Origin: Clostridia bacterium
Lineage (GTDB): Bacteria; Bacillota; Clostridia; Christensenellales; Borkfalkiaceae
Direction: 5' to 3'
Length of the DNA: 55,639 nucleotides
Assembly (NCBI GenBank): GCA_013316055.1
Contig: WSNM01000006.1
Span: forward strand, 1 to 55,639
In this document: positions 17,550 to 26,151 of the stretch, piece after piece
Position numbering within the stretch: the first letter of the stretch is position 1
Layout of the letters: every line of letters starts with the position of its first letter
The notes under the pieces: model-generated
What the model was told of the DNA's origin: nothing
Database searches by the model: none
What the model saw: the letters and a program-made list of their open reading frames with translations, nothing else
Position numbers and translations under genes: made by a program

Positions 17550-20500
17550 ATGGCTACCAAAGCTCAAAAACCGGTTGAAACAATTGAGATAGAAGGGGAA
17601 ATTTTAAATTCAGTTTCCTATGCGACCTTTTATTGCAGGCTTCCGCTTTTTACCTCCTTTAAAATTTTCAATACAGACGTTGAAAGCGCGAACGATATAA
17701 CCGTTTCGGTATCAGGCTCTACCCCGCTTATTCTGCCCGCGGATATTCATATAGAGGAAATCCCGCACGAAAGCAGTGTGGAGGCAATTCCCCAGAACAT
17801 TTTAAACCCGAAATACCTTGCCGAGCTGGAACAGCCCGAGGGCTGTACGGTAAGCGTAAGGCTTACGTGCGGCAAGGAGCTTGTGTGCGCGTTGGAGGCA
17901 AACGTAACCGCACTGCCGATTGACTGTTGGAGCGGACTTTCGGGCAATGCGGAAATGCTTGCCTCGTTCGTTCGCCCCAAAATCGCAGACTGCCAGAAAA
18001 TTTTGGCGGAGGCGGGTTTACAGCTTAAAACGTGGGGCTATTCCACCGAGTTTGCAGGGTATTCCGGTACGGATAAAAACGGCGTGCGCGGCGCGGCGGC
18101 GGCTGTGTTTACCGCCATTCACCGCCTTAATTCCGAGCGTGCGGAGGACGGCGACCTTACTGCGGTAACGCAGATAAAGGACGCCTCCGAGGTGGTTAAG
18201 AACAAAACCGCGACCCCGTTGGAGCTTGCGCTTTTTGCCGCAAGCTGTTTAGAGGCGACAAAGCTTAACCCCGTTATATTGCTGGGCAAAAGCCGCGTTG
18301 CCGTGGGAGTATGGCTTTACGAAAGCTGTTTTTCTTCCGCCCTGCAGGACGATATGCAGCTGATAGAAAAATATATGTCCGACGGCGTAAACAATCTTAC
18401 TCTGTTCGATGCAGAGGACCTGTTCGGACATAAAAACGCAAGCTCGACCACAAGCGAGGCGCACGCCCGCGCGGGCTTGCAGCGCGGAGATTACGAAATC
18501 TGCCTCGATATAAAGCGTTGCCGCGTCGGCGGTATTTTTCCTACGCCGTTAAAGGTGAAAACGGCGCACGGGTACGAATTGCTTGCGGATAAGCAGCTTT
18601 CCTACGACGAAAAGCCGCAGGAGGTTTTTGACGCCTCCGGCTACGAATACGACAAAACCGCCTCCAAGGAAACAAACTGGCAAAGGCGGCTTTTGGACCT
18701 TTCGCTTAAAAACAATCTTTTAAATTTCCGCTACAAGCGCGACTGCTTGCATTTGCTTTGCGCGGATTTGCCTATCTTCTGGCACAGATTAGAGGAAAAA
18801 GGCAAGTTTACGCTTTTGCCCAACAATACCGCAATCGACGACGCCGTGTACTTCGGCGACAGCAAGGGCGTTGCAAGCATGGCAGAGCTTATTTCGATTG
18901 AAATGAAGTCGGGCAAGCTGCGCTGTATCTGCTCTGCCGAGGGCTTGCAGGAAACGGCGGGCACGCTTATACGCAAGGCCCGCTCTGCCGAGGAGGAGGC
19001 GGGCGCGAAAACGCTTTATCTTGCGCTGGGCTTTCTTAAATGGCGGCACACAGACGATACCGAGGATAAATACGCGCCCATAGTGCTTTTGCCCGTGACC
19101 TTAAAGCGCATGAAAACTCAGGGCGTGCTGTTGGAGGCGGGCGAGGATTACGAGGTAAACACAACCCTCCTCGAATTTTTAAAGCAGGATTTCGGCATAG
19201 ACATTCGCGGAGTTGACGGCAAGGGGCTTACCCCTAAGGAAATTATCGCCGTATTCCGCGCAAAGACGGCCAATATGAAGGGCTGGCTCGTCTACGAGGA
19301 CGTGTATCTTTCGCAGTTCACCTTTGCAAGATACGCAATGTGGGCGGACGTTAAAAACAATGTAAAGCTGTATTCAAAAAATCCGCTTATCGCAAGCCTT
19401 ATAACCAACACAAACCGCTTGCCGGAAAACAAGCTTTCCGCCGTTTCCGAGGACGATGGCGACCCTTGCGAGGTTTTAACCCCGTTGCCCTGCGACAGTA
19501 CTCAATACGCGGCCGTTGCCGAGTCTGCAAAGGGCACGTCGTTTGTGCTTCACGGCCCCCCCGGAACGGGCAAAAGCCAGACGATTACGAATATAATCGC
19601 AAACGCATTGCACGGCGGCAAGCGCGTGCTGTTCGTAGCGGAAAAGCAAGCGGCCTTGCAGGTCGTTAAAAAGCGCCTTTGCGACATAGGCATAGGCGAG
19701 TTCTGCCTCGAACTGCATTCGGGCAAGTCTGCGGACAAGGCGGAAATTATCCGCAGTATAGAAAATACGCTTGCCCTGACGCAAAACAGCGATAACGAAA
19801 GGTTTATAAGCACCGGCTCGAAGATTTCTGAAATCCGTTCGGCGTTAAGGGCTCCGCTTTCCGCGCTCCACAAAAAGCGCAGGCTGGGCGTTTCCGTATA
19901 CGAGGGAATAGTTTACTACCTTCAAAACAAGAACGCGCCCGAGCTTTTGAATATAGAAAGCACCTTTTACGACAGCCTTACAAAGCAAAAGCTTTTGGAC
20001 TGCGAGGGAATGCTTTTAACTGCGCAGGCGGCGGCAAAGGAATGCGGCGGCGTGTATCGTTCGCCCTTTTCCGAGGTGAAGCTGACGGAATGCACGGCAA
20101 AGACCAAAACCGCTGTTTTGTGCGCGGCAGAGGTTGTGCTTGCGGAATTAAAGCACCTTAAAAGCTATCTGGGCATTTTTCTTGATACGTTCAATCAGAA
20201 GATAAGCAAATTCACCTATAAAAAGCTTGAAAATTTAATTGCCGTCGCCGCGGTTTTGAAGGACGGCTCGTTAGACGAGTTTTTCAGCTGCGACGAGGAA
20301 GAGCTTTATAAATTTTACAACGCAAACCTGCGCTACGACAGCGAGGTAAAGCATTGGCTTAAAAACTTCAAGGCTCTGCCCGATATTTCCCGTCTTGCAA
20401 ACGATATAGAGGGGGAAATAGACAATTGGGGAGAGAATTACCGCTCCTCGCGCACGCTGCTTGCGGTTATCAAGCGCATAAACCGCTGTGCAAAGGCGCC

Positions 20501-23171
20501 CGTGCCCGAAAAGGACGAGCTGGAATGGATTAAACGCGCGTACGAGATAGAGCAGGCTAAAACGCGCATATTCACAAACACCAAGCTTTATCAGAACTTC
20601 GTAAGCTTCGGCGGAATAAACGACAAAAAGCGTTCGGAATTTTTAAAGCCGTTTTACGAGCTGCACGCGCTGTGCGCCGAAACGTTTATGGACTACAATG
20701 CGGACGCGTTCAACAGCGTCTGCGTCCAGTCGCAGGGCGGAACATTAAAACCGCTTATAACGGGGCTTATTTCCGCCGCAACGGGCTTTGTGAGAAGTGC
20801 AGAGCAGTTTTTGCGCACGATTAAGGCGGACAGGACGGCGTTTTCAGACGAGGACGTCTTTGAATGCTATACCCAGAAGTGCACGGCGCTTATCGACAAT
20901 ATCGACATGCTGCCCGCGTGGTGTATGTACAAGCAGACTGCCAAAAAGCTTAACGACAGCGGACTGTCGTTTATGACCGACGCAATGGAAAGCGGAAAGA
21001 TTAACGGCAAGCAGATTCTGTCGTCCTTCCGCAAAAACGTATACCGCAATTTTATACAGACGAATATCCCTGCGGACGAAAGCCTTTCCGCATTCTCGGG
21101 CAACGTTCTGGACGAAAACGCGGCGAATTTCTCGCGTTTGCTTGAAGAATTCACTGCATTAACGCGCGAAACTATACGCGCCGAGCTTATTTCCCGCTTG
21201 CCCGCCAAGGAAACGGAGGGTGCGCTTGCGTTGGAGCTTATGGCGTTTCAGCGCAGTATAAAGGGCAACATGCGCGGCTTTAACGTGCGCAATCTGTTTA
21301 CCGAGGTGCCCGAGCTTATGAAAACGGTTGCGCCGTGTATGCTTATGAGCCCGATAACCGTATCGCAGTACCTTCCCGCAGACAATTCGCTGTTCGATTT
21401 GGTAATCTTCGACGAGGCGTCGCAGATGCCTACGTGCGAGGCGGTGCCCTCGCTTGCAAGGGCAAAAAGCGCGATTATCGTCGGCGACCCCAAGCAAATG
21501 CCTCCCACAATGTTCTTCTCCGGCTCCGGTCAGGACGAGGACCACCCCGAGGCGGAGGATTTGGAAAGCGTTTTGGAGGACTGCCTTGCTTTGGGCATAC
21601 CCGAAAAGCACCTCATCTGGCACTATCGCTCCAAGCACGAAAGCCTGATTGCTTTTTCGAATATCACCTATTATTCGAGCAAGCTGTGCACCTTCCCCTC
21701 GCCCGACGCGCTTGACAGCAAGGTATCCTTGCGGTTAATCGAAAACGGCGTATACGAGCGCGGCACCTCCAAATGCAATAAAGAGGAGGCAGACGCGCTT
21801 GTTGCCGAGGTAATAAGACGTTTGAAGGACGAACGCTTGCGCCGTTCGAGCATAGGCGTTGTTACGTTCAGCACGCCTCAGCAGATTTATATTGAAAGGC
21901 TTTTGAACAAGCAGATTATAAAGGCGGGGCTCGAGGAGGCGGCTTACGAGCGCGAGGAGCCGCTGTTTATAAAGAACCTTGAAAACGTTCAGGGCGACGA
22001 AAGGGACGTGATACTGTTTTCCGTATGCTACGGCCCCGATAAGTTCGGCAAAATCTCGCTTAACTTCGGTCCCCTTAACCAATTCGGCGGCTGGCGCCGC
22101 CTTAACGTGGCCGTTTCCCGTGCAAGGGAAGAAATGGTCGTATTCTCGTCAATGCGCTATTCTATGATAGATTTGTCCCGCACAACCTCGCGCGGGGTTG
22201 CGGGTCTTAAAGCCTTTTTGGAATTTGCGGAAAAGGGCAGGACGAGCATATCGTTAAAGAGCGACGAAATTATTATAAACCGTCAGGGAATAGGTAAATT
22301 TATTGCGGAGGAGCTGTCCACCTACGGCTATGACTGCCGCTGCGACGTGGGCGTTTCCGACTTCAAGATAGACGTTGCCGTAACCGACCCCAAAAACAAG
22401 CATGTGTTTATTTTGGCGGTTTTGTGCGACGGAACGCAGCAGTTTTCCGTCAAGGACCGCTCTGTAATGCAGGTGCAGACCTTAAAGCGCAACAACTGGA
22501 ACGTTTACCGGCTGTATTCAATCAACTTTTTCAACAACCCCAAGCGCGAAATCAAAAAGCTTAAAGACTACCTCGATAAGCTTACCGAGGGCGGAAAGCC
22601 CGCGGCAATCAGCTTTAAAAAGCCCTACCGCGCTGTAAAAGCCGAAGCCAAAGAGGTTGACCCCGTCTATATTTTAAACGGAGAAAACGACGCGGAGGTT
22701 ATCCGCGTCTTAAAGGCTGTCGTCGCGGCGGAAGAGCCGATTTCCACACAGTTTTTAATGAAGCGCACGCTGTCGCTGTTCGGTATATCCAAATACGGAA
22801 TAAAGCTTGAAAGCAAGCTGCGCTCGCTTATCGATAAATGTGATTTTGCAAGCTGCGAAATGCTGGGCAACGTGTATTACTTCAAAACCGATAAATACGG
22901 CGCGTTCGATAAGTACCGAGTGGAGGAAAATACCTTCCTGCGTTCGGCAGATACCGATTACACGCCCTACGATATAATTTCCGTAATAAAGGGAATGCTG
23001 TTGAACCGCGTAAGCATGTACGCGGACGAGCTTATCCCCGCGGTTTTAAAGGAGATTAAGGTGCCGCGCTCGTCGGATAAGCTTGTTTCGCTTGTGTATT
23101 CGTGCATTGACGAGGGCGTTCGCCGCGGACTGTTAATACGCTCGGTATCGGACAGAATTTCGCTCGCGTAA
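17550..23171 (+). CDS. Giant DUF4011 / SF1 helicase with C-terminal nuclease-like and DUF3320-like domains
   Basis: A 1873-residue protein. The ATG at 17550 has AAAGAGG six bases upstream. Parts in order: N-terminal beta-rich region (1-370); DUF4011 beginning NWQRRLLDLSLKNNLLNFR (residue 376); Walker A GPPGTGKS (669-676); a long helical insertion; Walker B FDEASQMPT (DEAS at 1288-1291) and GDPKQMPP; QGDERDV and NVAVSRARE; a Vsr/MTES_1575-like segment (about 1590-1690: VSDFKIDVAV, then CDG, then NNWNVYRLYS); and a DUF3320-like end. In the nuclease segment the acid expected before CDG is Leu1625, so cleavage activity is doubtful. DUF4011-helicase-Vsr proteins occur as single-gene antiviral systems, so defence is plausible. 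It lies upstream of ppa, 30 bases away. Confidence 0.85.
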   Translation: MATKAQKPVETIEIEGEILNSVSYATFYCRLPLFTSFKIFNTDVESANDITVSVSGSTPLILPADIHIEEIPHESSVEAIPQNILNPKYLAELEQPEGCTVSVRLTCGKELVCALEANVTALPIDCWSGLSGNAEMLASFVRPKIADCQKILAEAGLQLKTWGYSTEFAGYSGTDKNGVRGAAAAVFTAIHRLNSERAEDGDLTAVTQIKDASEVVKNKTATPLELALFAASCLEATKLNPVILLGKSRVAVGVWLYESCFSSALQDDMQLIEKYMSDGVNNLTLFDAEDLFGHKNASSTTSEAHARAGLQRGDYEICLDIKRCRVGGIFPTPLKVKTAHGYELLADKQLSYDEKPQEVFDASGYEYDKTASKETNWQRRLLDLSLKNNLLNFRYKRDCLHLLCADLPIFWHRLEEKGKFTLLPNNTAIDDAVYFGDSKGVASMAELISIEMKSGKLRCICSAEGLQETAGTLIRKARSAEEEAGAKTLYLALGFLKWRHTDDTEDKYAPIVLLPVTLKRMKTQGVLLEAGEDYEVNTTLLEFLKQDFGIDIRGVDGKGLTPKEIIAVFRAKTANMKGWLVYEDVYLSQFTFARYAMWADVKNNVKLYSKNPLIASLITNTNRLPENKLSAVSEDDGDPCEVLTPLPCDSTQYAAVAESAKGTSFVLHGPPGTGKSQTITNIIANALHGGKRVLFVAEKQAALQVVKKRLCDIGIGEFCLELHSGKSADKAEIIRSIENTLALTQNSDNERFISTGSKISEIRSALRAPLSALHKKRRLGVSVYEGIVYYLQNKNAPELLNIESTFYDSLTKQKLLDCEGMLLTAQAAAKECGGVYRSPFSEVKLTECTAKTKTAVLCAAEVVLAELKHLKSYLGIFLDTFNQKISKFTYKKLENLIAVAAVLKDGSLDEFFSCDEEELYKFYNANLRYDSEVKHWLKNFKALPDISRLANDIEGEIDNWGENYRSSRTLLAVIKRINRCAKAPVPEKDELEWIKRAYEIEQAKTRIFTNTKLYQNFVSFGGINDKKRSEFLKPFYELHALCAETFMDYNADAFNSVCVQSQGGTLKPLITGLISAATGFVRSAEQFLRTIKADRTAFSDEDVFECYTQKCTALIDNIDMLPAWCMYKQTAKKLNDSGLSFMTDAMESGKINGKQILSSFRKNVYRNFIQTNIPADESLSAFSGNVLDENAANFSRLLEEFTALTRETIRAELISRLPAKETEGALALELMAFQRSIKGNMRGFNVRNLFTEVPELMKTVAPCMLMSPITVSQYLPADNSLFDLVIFDEASQMPTCEAVPSLARAKSAIIVGDPKQMPPTMFFSGSGQDEDHPEAEDLESVLEDCLALGIPEKHLIWHYRSKHESLIAFSNITYYSSKLCTFPSPDALDSKVSLRLIENGVYERGTSKCNKEEADALVAEVIRRLKDERLRRSSIGVVTFSTPQQIYIERLLNKQIIKAGLEEAAYEREEPLFIKNLENVQGDERDVILFSVCYGPDKFGKISLNFGPLNQFGGWRRLNVAVSRAREEMVVFSSMRYSMIDLSRTTSRGVAGLKAFLEFAEKGRTSISLKSDEIIINRQGIGKFIAEELSTYGYDCRCDVGVSDFKIDVAVTDPKNKHVFILAVLCDGTQQFSVKDRSVMQVQTLKRNNWNVYRLYSINFFNNPKREIKKLKDYLDKLTEGGKPAAISFKKPYRAVKAEAKEVDPVYILNGENDAEVIRVLKAVVAAEEPISTQFLMKRTLSLFGISKYGIKLESKLRSLIDKCDFASCEMLGNVYYFKTDKYGAFDKYRVEENTFLRSADTDYTPYDIISVIKGMLLNRVSMYADELIPAVLKEIKVPRSSDKLVSLVYSCIDEGVRRGLLIRSVSDRISLA

Positions 23172-23201
23172 AATTTATATAACACAAAGGAGAAGGCTAT
23201 T

Positions 23202-23732
23202 ATGAATATCTGGCACGATATTTCAGCAGACAGAATAACGGCGGAGCTGTTCGAGGCGCTTATAGAAATTCCGCGCGGCGGCAAAGCCAAGTACGAGCTC
23301 GATAAAGAAACGGGGCTTTTGCGGCTTGACAGAATTTTGTATACTTCAACCGTCTATCCTGCAAACTACGGGTTTATTCCCCGAACGCTTGCCGACGACG
23401 GCGACCCGCTTGACGTGCTGGTGCTGTGCAACGATTCAATTATTCCCATGACGCTTGTAACGTGCAAGCCGATTGGTGTGATAAAGATGATAGATGGCGG
23501 GGACTTGGACGAGAAAATTATAGCCGTGCCCGTAACCGACCCTAACTACAAGGACTATTATGATATTCACGAGCTGCCTTCGCATATCTTCGAGGAGATG
23601 ATGCACTTTTTCGAGGTGTATAAGGTTTTAGAGCATAAAACCACAACCGTAAAGGAAATCTGCCACGCTCCGGAAGCGGTTGCAATAATAAAAAAATGTA
23701 TCAAAACCTATGAAAAATCTTACGGTAAATAA
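23202..23732 (+). CDS. ppa: Inorganic pyrophosphatase, family I
   Basis: Hydrolyses PPi to phosphate, driving biosynthetic reactions. 176 residues, the usual length. It contains EIPRGGKAKYELDKETG (substrate Lys/Arg), YPANYGFIPRT and the metal-binding DGDPLDVLV signature (about residues 67-75). An AAGGAGA ribosome site precedes the ATG. The gene follows the giant helicase by 30 bases and could be read from its promoter; a terminator follows. Confidence 0.95.
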   Translation: MNIWHDISADRITAELFEALIEIPRGGKAKYELDKETGLLRLDRILYTSTVYPANYGFIPRTLADDGDPLDVLVLCNDSIIPMTLVTCKPIGVIKMIDGGDLDEKIIAVPVTDPNYKDYYDIHELPSHIFEEMMHFFEVYKVLEHKTTTVKEICHAPEAVAIIKKCIKTYEKSYGK

Positions 23733-23756
23733 GTTTAAGTAATTAAGTTGAATCAG

Positions 23757-23790
23757 GCGGGGCGGACTTTATGTCCGCCCCGCTGTTTTT
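23757..23790 (+). terminator. Terminator of ppa
   Basis: An 11-bp G+C-rich stem (GCGGGGCGGAC at 23757-23767 with GTCCGCCCCGC at 23773-23783), loop TTTAT, tail TGTTTTT. Confidence 0.9.
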
Positions 23791-23839
23791 ACCTTAAACT
23801 GCATGTGTTCAGAATGACAGAAGGAATGGCGGGCAATAA

Positions 23840-23907
23840 TGCAGTAAACAAATCCCCCCGCTTGGGCGGGGGAATAAAAGGGGGTGGGGCGTTGCATTTT
23901 GCAACGT
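23840..23907. repeat. Hairpin-rich G+C element next to cassette B
   Basis: Contains CCCCCGC-TTGG-GCGGGGG (23855-23872) and CGTTGCA-TTT-TGCAACG (about 23890-23906), bounded by GTAAAC (23843-23848) and GTTTAC (about 23905-23910). It has no open frame. The second hairpin directly follows the minus-strand cassette B small gene and may end its transcript, although there is no U-tract. It could be a small repeat element. Confidence 0.4.
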
Positions 23908-24117
23908 TTACTTGGTCTTAATTTCTTCTTCCCAAAAATAACAAGCGTTTAGCTTTGTCATATATTCTTTACGTTGCGCTACCGATAATATTTCATTTGT
24001 GCAAAATCCGCACGAAACGGGTTTAAATTCTTCTTTGTATTTAACGTAATACTGACAAAAGTATTTGCAGTTTATGCAACTGTTTTTATTTATAAATTCC
24101 AACATTTCTTTTTCCAC
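23908..24117 (-). CDS. Small cysteine-motif protein (cassette B)
   Basis: 69 residues from GTG at 24117, or 65 from ATG at 24105, which has GGAAA just upstream and is more likely given a transcription start near 24121. Counted from the GTG, cysteines are at 14, 17, 21, 36, 39 and 59: CINC, 18 residues, CGFC, and a late CYFW. The CxxC-x18-CGxC core, the YF after the first pair and the aromatic after the last Cys match the cassette A and C proteins. No membrane segment or signal peptide. A metal-binding fold is inferred; function unknown. AT-rich, and divergent to an XRE regulator. Confidence 0.72.
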   Translation of the reverse strand: MEKEMLEFINKNSCINCKYFCQYYVKYKEEFKPVSCGFCTNEILSVAQRKEYMTKLNACYFWEEEIKTK

Positions 24118-24128
24118 GTTTTGTTAAA
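24115..24128. promoter_or_regulatory. Cassette B operator 1
   Basis: CACGTTTTGTTAAA, identical to 24137-24150 and 22 bp from it. It overlaps the -10 box and first bases of the small gene. Confidence 0.55.
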
Positions 24129-24156
24129 TTGTATTGCACGTTTTGTTAAAAGTCAA
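24128..24156 (-). promoter_or_regulatory. Promoter of cassette B small protein with embedded operator 2
   Basis: On the minus strand TTGACT (24156-24151), 17-bp spacer, TACAAT (24133-24128). The spacer holds operator 2 (24137-24150), abutting the -35 box exactly as in cassettes A and C. Confidence 0.72.
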
Positions 24157-24165
24157 GCATTTTTT

Positions 24166-24179
24166 AACGTTTTGTGTAA
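24166..24179. promoter_or_regulatory. Cassette B operator 3
   Basis: AACGTTTTGTGTAA, an imperfect copy 29 bp from operator 2. It overlaps a TAATAC -10-like box (24177-24182) for the XRE gene, whose ATG at 24191 would then have an almost absent leader. Confidence 0.55.
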
Positions 24180-24190
24180 TACATAAATAT

Positions 24191-24394
24191 ATGGAATTGT
24201 GTGAAAGATTAAAAGAACTTCGACACGAAAAGGGGCTTACATTAAAGCAAGTTTCAAGTGCGTTGCAAATAACTTTAAACGCATATGCAAATTATGAATA
24301 CGGAATAAGAGAACCGTCAGTTGATATAATAAAACGTTTATGCAAATTTTATAACGTTTCGTCAGATTATTTATTAGGAATTAAAGACGATTAA
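24191..24394 (+). CDS. Small XRE-family regulator (cassette B)
   Basis: A 67-residue Cro/CI-type DNA-binding protein. The ATG at 24191 (MELCERLKELRHEKG) is chosen since the upstream part of the frame runs through the operator region. The HTH is at about residues 17-38 (LKQVSSALQITLNAYANYE) and the tail is NVSSDYLLGIKDD. It resembles the distal cassette A regulator at VSSAL, NYE and REPS. It is divergent from the small cysteine protein and probably represses both promoters through the three repeats at 24115-24179. Confidence 0.87.
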   Translation: MELCERLKELRHEKGLTLKQVSSALQITLNAYANYEYGIREPSVDIIKRLCKFYNVSSDYLLGIKDD

Positions 24395-24398
24395 AAAT

Positions 24399-24435
24399 AA
24401 CCCGCCCCGCGGACTTTACGTCCGCGGGGCGGGTT
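24399..24435. terminator. Bidirectional terminator between cassette B and dapB
   Basis: A perfect 16-bp stem (24399-24414 with 24420-24435) and TTTAC loop between convergent genes. Flanking T/A-rich bases on the two sides are short but the stem is very stable. Confidence 0.8.
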
Positions 24436-24450
24436 CTCTATAAATTCAAA

Positions 24451-25206
24451 TTACAAATTTTCAAGCACGTTTGTCATATCGTATAAGCCCGCAGGCTTGC
24501 CCGCAAGCCATTTTGCCGCCTTTATTGCGCCCGCCGCAAAAACCCTTTTAGAGCGCGCCGAATGCGACAAGGTGATAATCTCGTCCTCGCCGGCAAATAT
24601 CACGTCATGCTCGCCGACGATGGTTCCTCCGCGCACCGCATGCACGCCTATCTCGTTACCGCGCTTGCCGGTAATTCCGCTTCTTCCGTTGACGTACGGC
24701 TTGACGTTATCAAATGCGGAGTTTGCGCTTTCCGCAAGCATAATCGCCGTGCCGGAGGGCGCGTCCACCTTCTGGTTGTGGTGCTTTTCTATAATCTCTA
24801 TATCAAAGCCTTCGCCAAGGGCAAGCGCCGCCTGCTTTACAAGCTTCACCAAAAGATTTATGCCTAATGAGAAGTTGCCCGTCTTAAAAACCGCAAGCTT
24901 TTTCGAGGTTGCTTCAATCAGCTTCAAATCGCATTCCGTGTATCCCGTTGCGGCAAGCACTACGGGGCAGTTGTGCTTTGTTGCCCAGTCAAGCTCGCTT
25001 TTTAAAACGGCGGGGGAGGAGAAGTCGATAATTACGTCAACCTTCTCGCAAACAGCGTCAAACGAGGCATATACGGGGGGCAAAGCCGATTTATCCGCCC
25101 GCAAATCTATCCCGCAAACAATTTGCATATCCTTTTCAGCGGCAATAAGCTCTGTAATGCTTTTGCCCATTTTTCCGTTAATTCCGCAAACCAAAACGTT
25201 TATCAT
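24451..25206 (-). CDS. dapB: 4-hydroxy-tetrahydrodipicolinate reductase
   Basis: Reduces hydroxy-tetrahydrodipicolinate to tetrahydrodipicolinate in the lysine/diaminopimelate route, supplying cell-wall cross-links. 251 residues, with the N-terminal nucleotide loop VLVCGINGKMG (residues 4-14) and the catalytic motif EKHHNQKVDAPSGTA. Its start overlaps the dapA stop by four bases, so the two are translationally coupled. It is last in the asd-dapA-dapB operon. Confidence 0.96.
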   Translation of the reverse strand: MINVLVCGINGKMGKSITELIAAEKDMQIVCGIDLRADKSALPPVYASFDAVCEKVDVIIDFSSPAVLKSELDWATKHNCPVVLAATGYTECDLKLIEATSKKLAVFKTGNFSLGINLLVKLVKQAALALGEGFDIEIIEKHHNQKVDAPSGTAIMLAESANSAFDNVKPYVNGRSGITGKRGNEIGVHAVRGGTIVGEHDVIFAGEDEIITLSHSARSKRVFAAGAIKAAKWLAGKPAGLYDMTNVLENL

Positions 25207-26090
25207 ACAGTTTTTAAACCCGCCTTTTTCATTTCTTCGTATAATTTTGCCTTGTTGGCTTCCTCAAGCTCGGTAAGCGGTGCGCGCGGCACGCCTGCGT
25301 CAAAGCCCAGCATATTGTACGCGGCTTTGATGGGAATGGGGTTCACCTCTAAAAAGCAGGCGTCCTCCAACGGCAGTAAAAAGTCCTGAACGGCGTTTGC
25401 CTCGTCAAGCTTGTTCTGCTTTACAAGCGTATACATTTTTTTGACGAGCGCGGGCGCAATGTTGGAGGTGACTGAAATCAGCCCCGCCCCGCCGATTGCC
25501 AGCATAGGCAGATTTAAAAAATCCTCGCCCGAATACAAGTCCATTTTTCCGCGTATGCGTCGCATTGTTTCGCATACCTGCGCCATGTTTCCGCTTGCCT
25601 CTTTTATTCCCGCCATATTGGGTATGCAAGCAAGCTTTTCCGCCGTTTCCGGCAGAATATTCACCGCCGTACGGGAGGGCACGTTGTAAGCGATAACGGG
25701 AATTTTAACCGCCGCGCAGATTGCCCTGTAATATTCCAGAAGTCCCTTTTGCGTGCATTTGTTGTAGTAGGGGGTGACGGCAAGCACACCGTCCGCGCCG
25801 AGCTTTTCCGCCTTGACCGAAGCTGCAACCGCCTTTGCGGTGTTGTTGCTGCCCGTGCCTACGATAATTTTAATTCTGCCCGCCGCTTTTTTTACGGCGT
25901 ATGTAATAGCTTCCTCTTTTTCGGCCTCGGTCATAGTGGCGGGCTCGCCCGTTGTGCCAAGCACTACAAGCGCGTCTGTGCCGCCTTCAATCTGATATTC
26001 AATCATTTTGCCGAATTCTTCAAGATTTACTCCGTTTTGAGTGAACGGGGTAATCATTGCCGTTAAAATTCCGTTACAAAAACCTGTCAT
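25203..26090 (-). CDS. dapA: 4-hydroxy-tetrahydrodipicolinate synthase
   Basis: Condenses pyruvate with aspartate semialdehyde, the branch-point step to lysine and diaminopimelate. 295-residue TIM-barrel with TTGEPATM (about residues 45-52), YNVPSRTAVNI with the catalytic Tyr, and the Schiff-base Lys in AGIKEASGN. An AGAGGAT ribosome site lies upstream. It is the second gene behind the lysine riboswitch, 61 bases after asd. Confidence 0.96.
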   Translation of the reverse strand: MTGFCNGILTAMITPFTQNGVNLEEFGKMIEYQIEGGTDALVVLGTTGEPATMTEAEKEEAITYAVKKAAGRIKIIVGTGSNNTAKAVAASVKAEKLGADGVLAVTPYYNKCTQKGLLEYYRAICAAVKIPVIAYNVPSRTAVNILPETAEKLACIPNMAGIKEASGNMAQVCETMRRIRGKMDLYSGEDFLNLPMLAIGGAGLISVTSNIAPALVKKMYTLVKQNKLDEANAVQDFLLPLEDACFLEVNPIPIKAAYNMLGFDAGVPRAPLTELEEANKAKLYEEMKKAGLKTV

Positions 26091-26151
26091 AAAAAATATC
26101 CTCTAATTATCTTAGTGCGTTGGTGTAAAAAATGTGTCTTTATGCGGCAAA

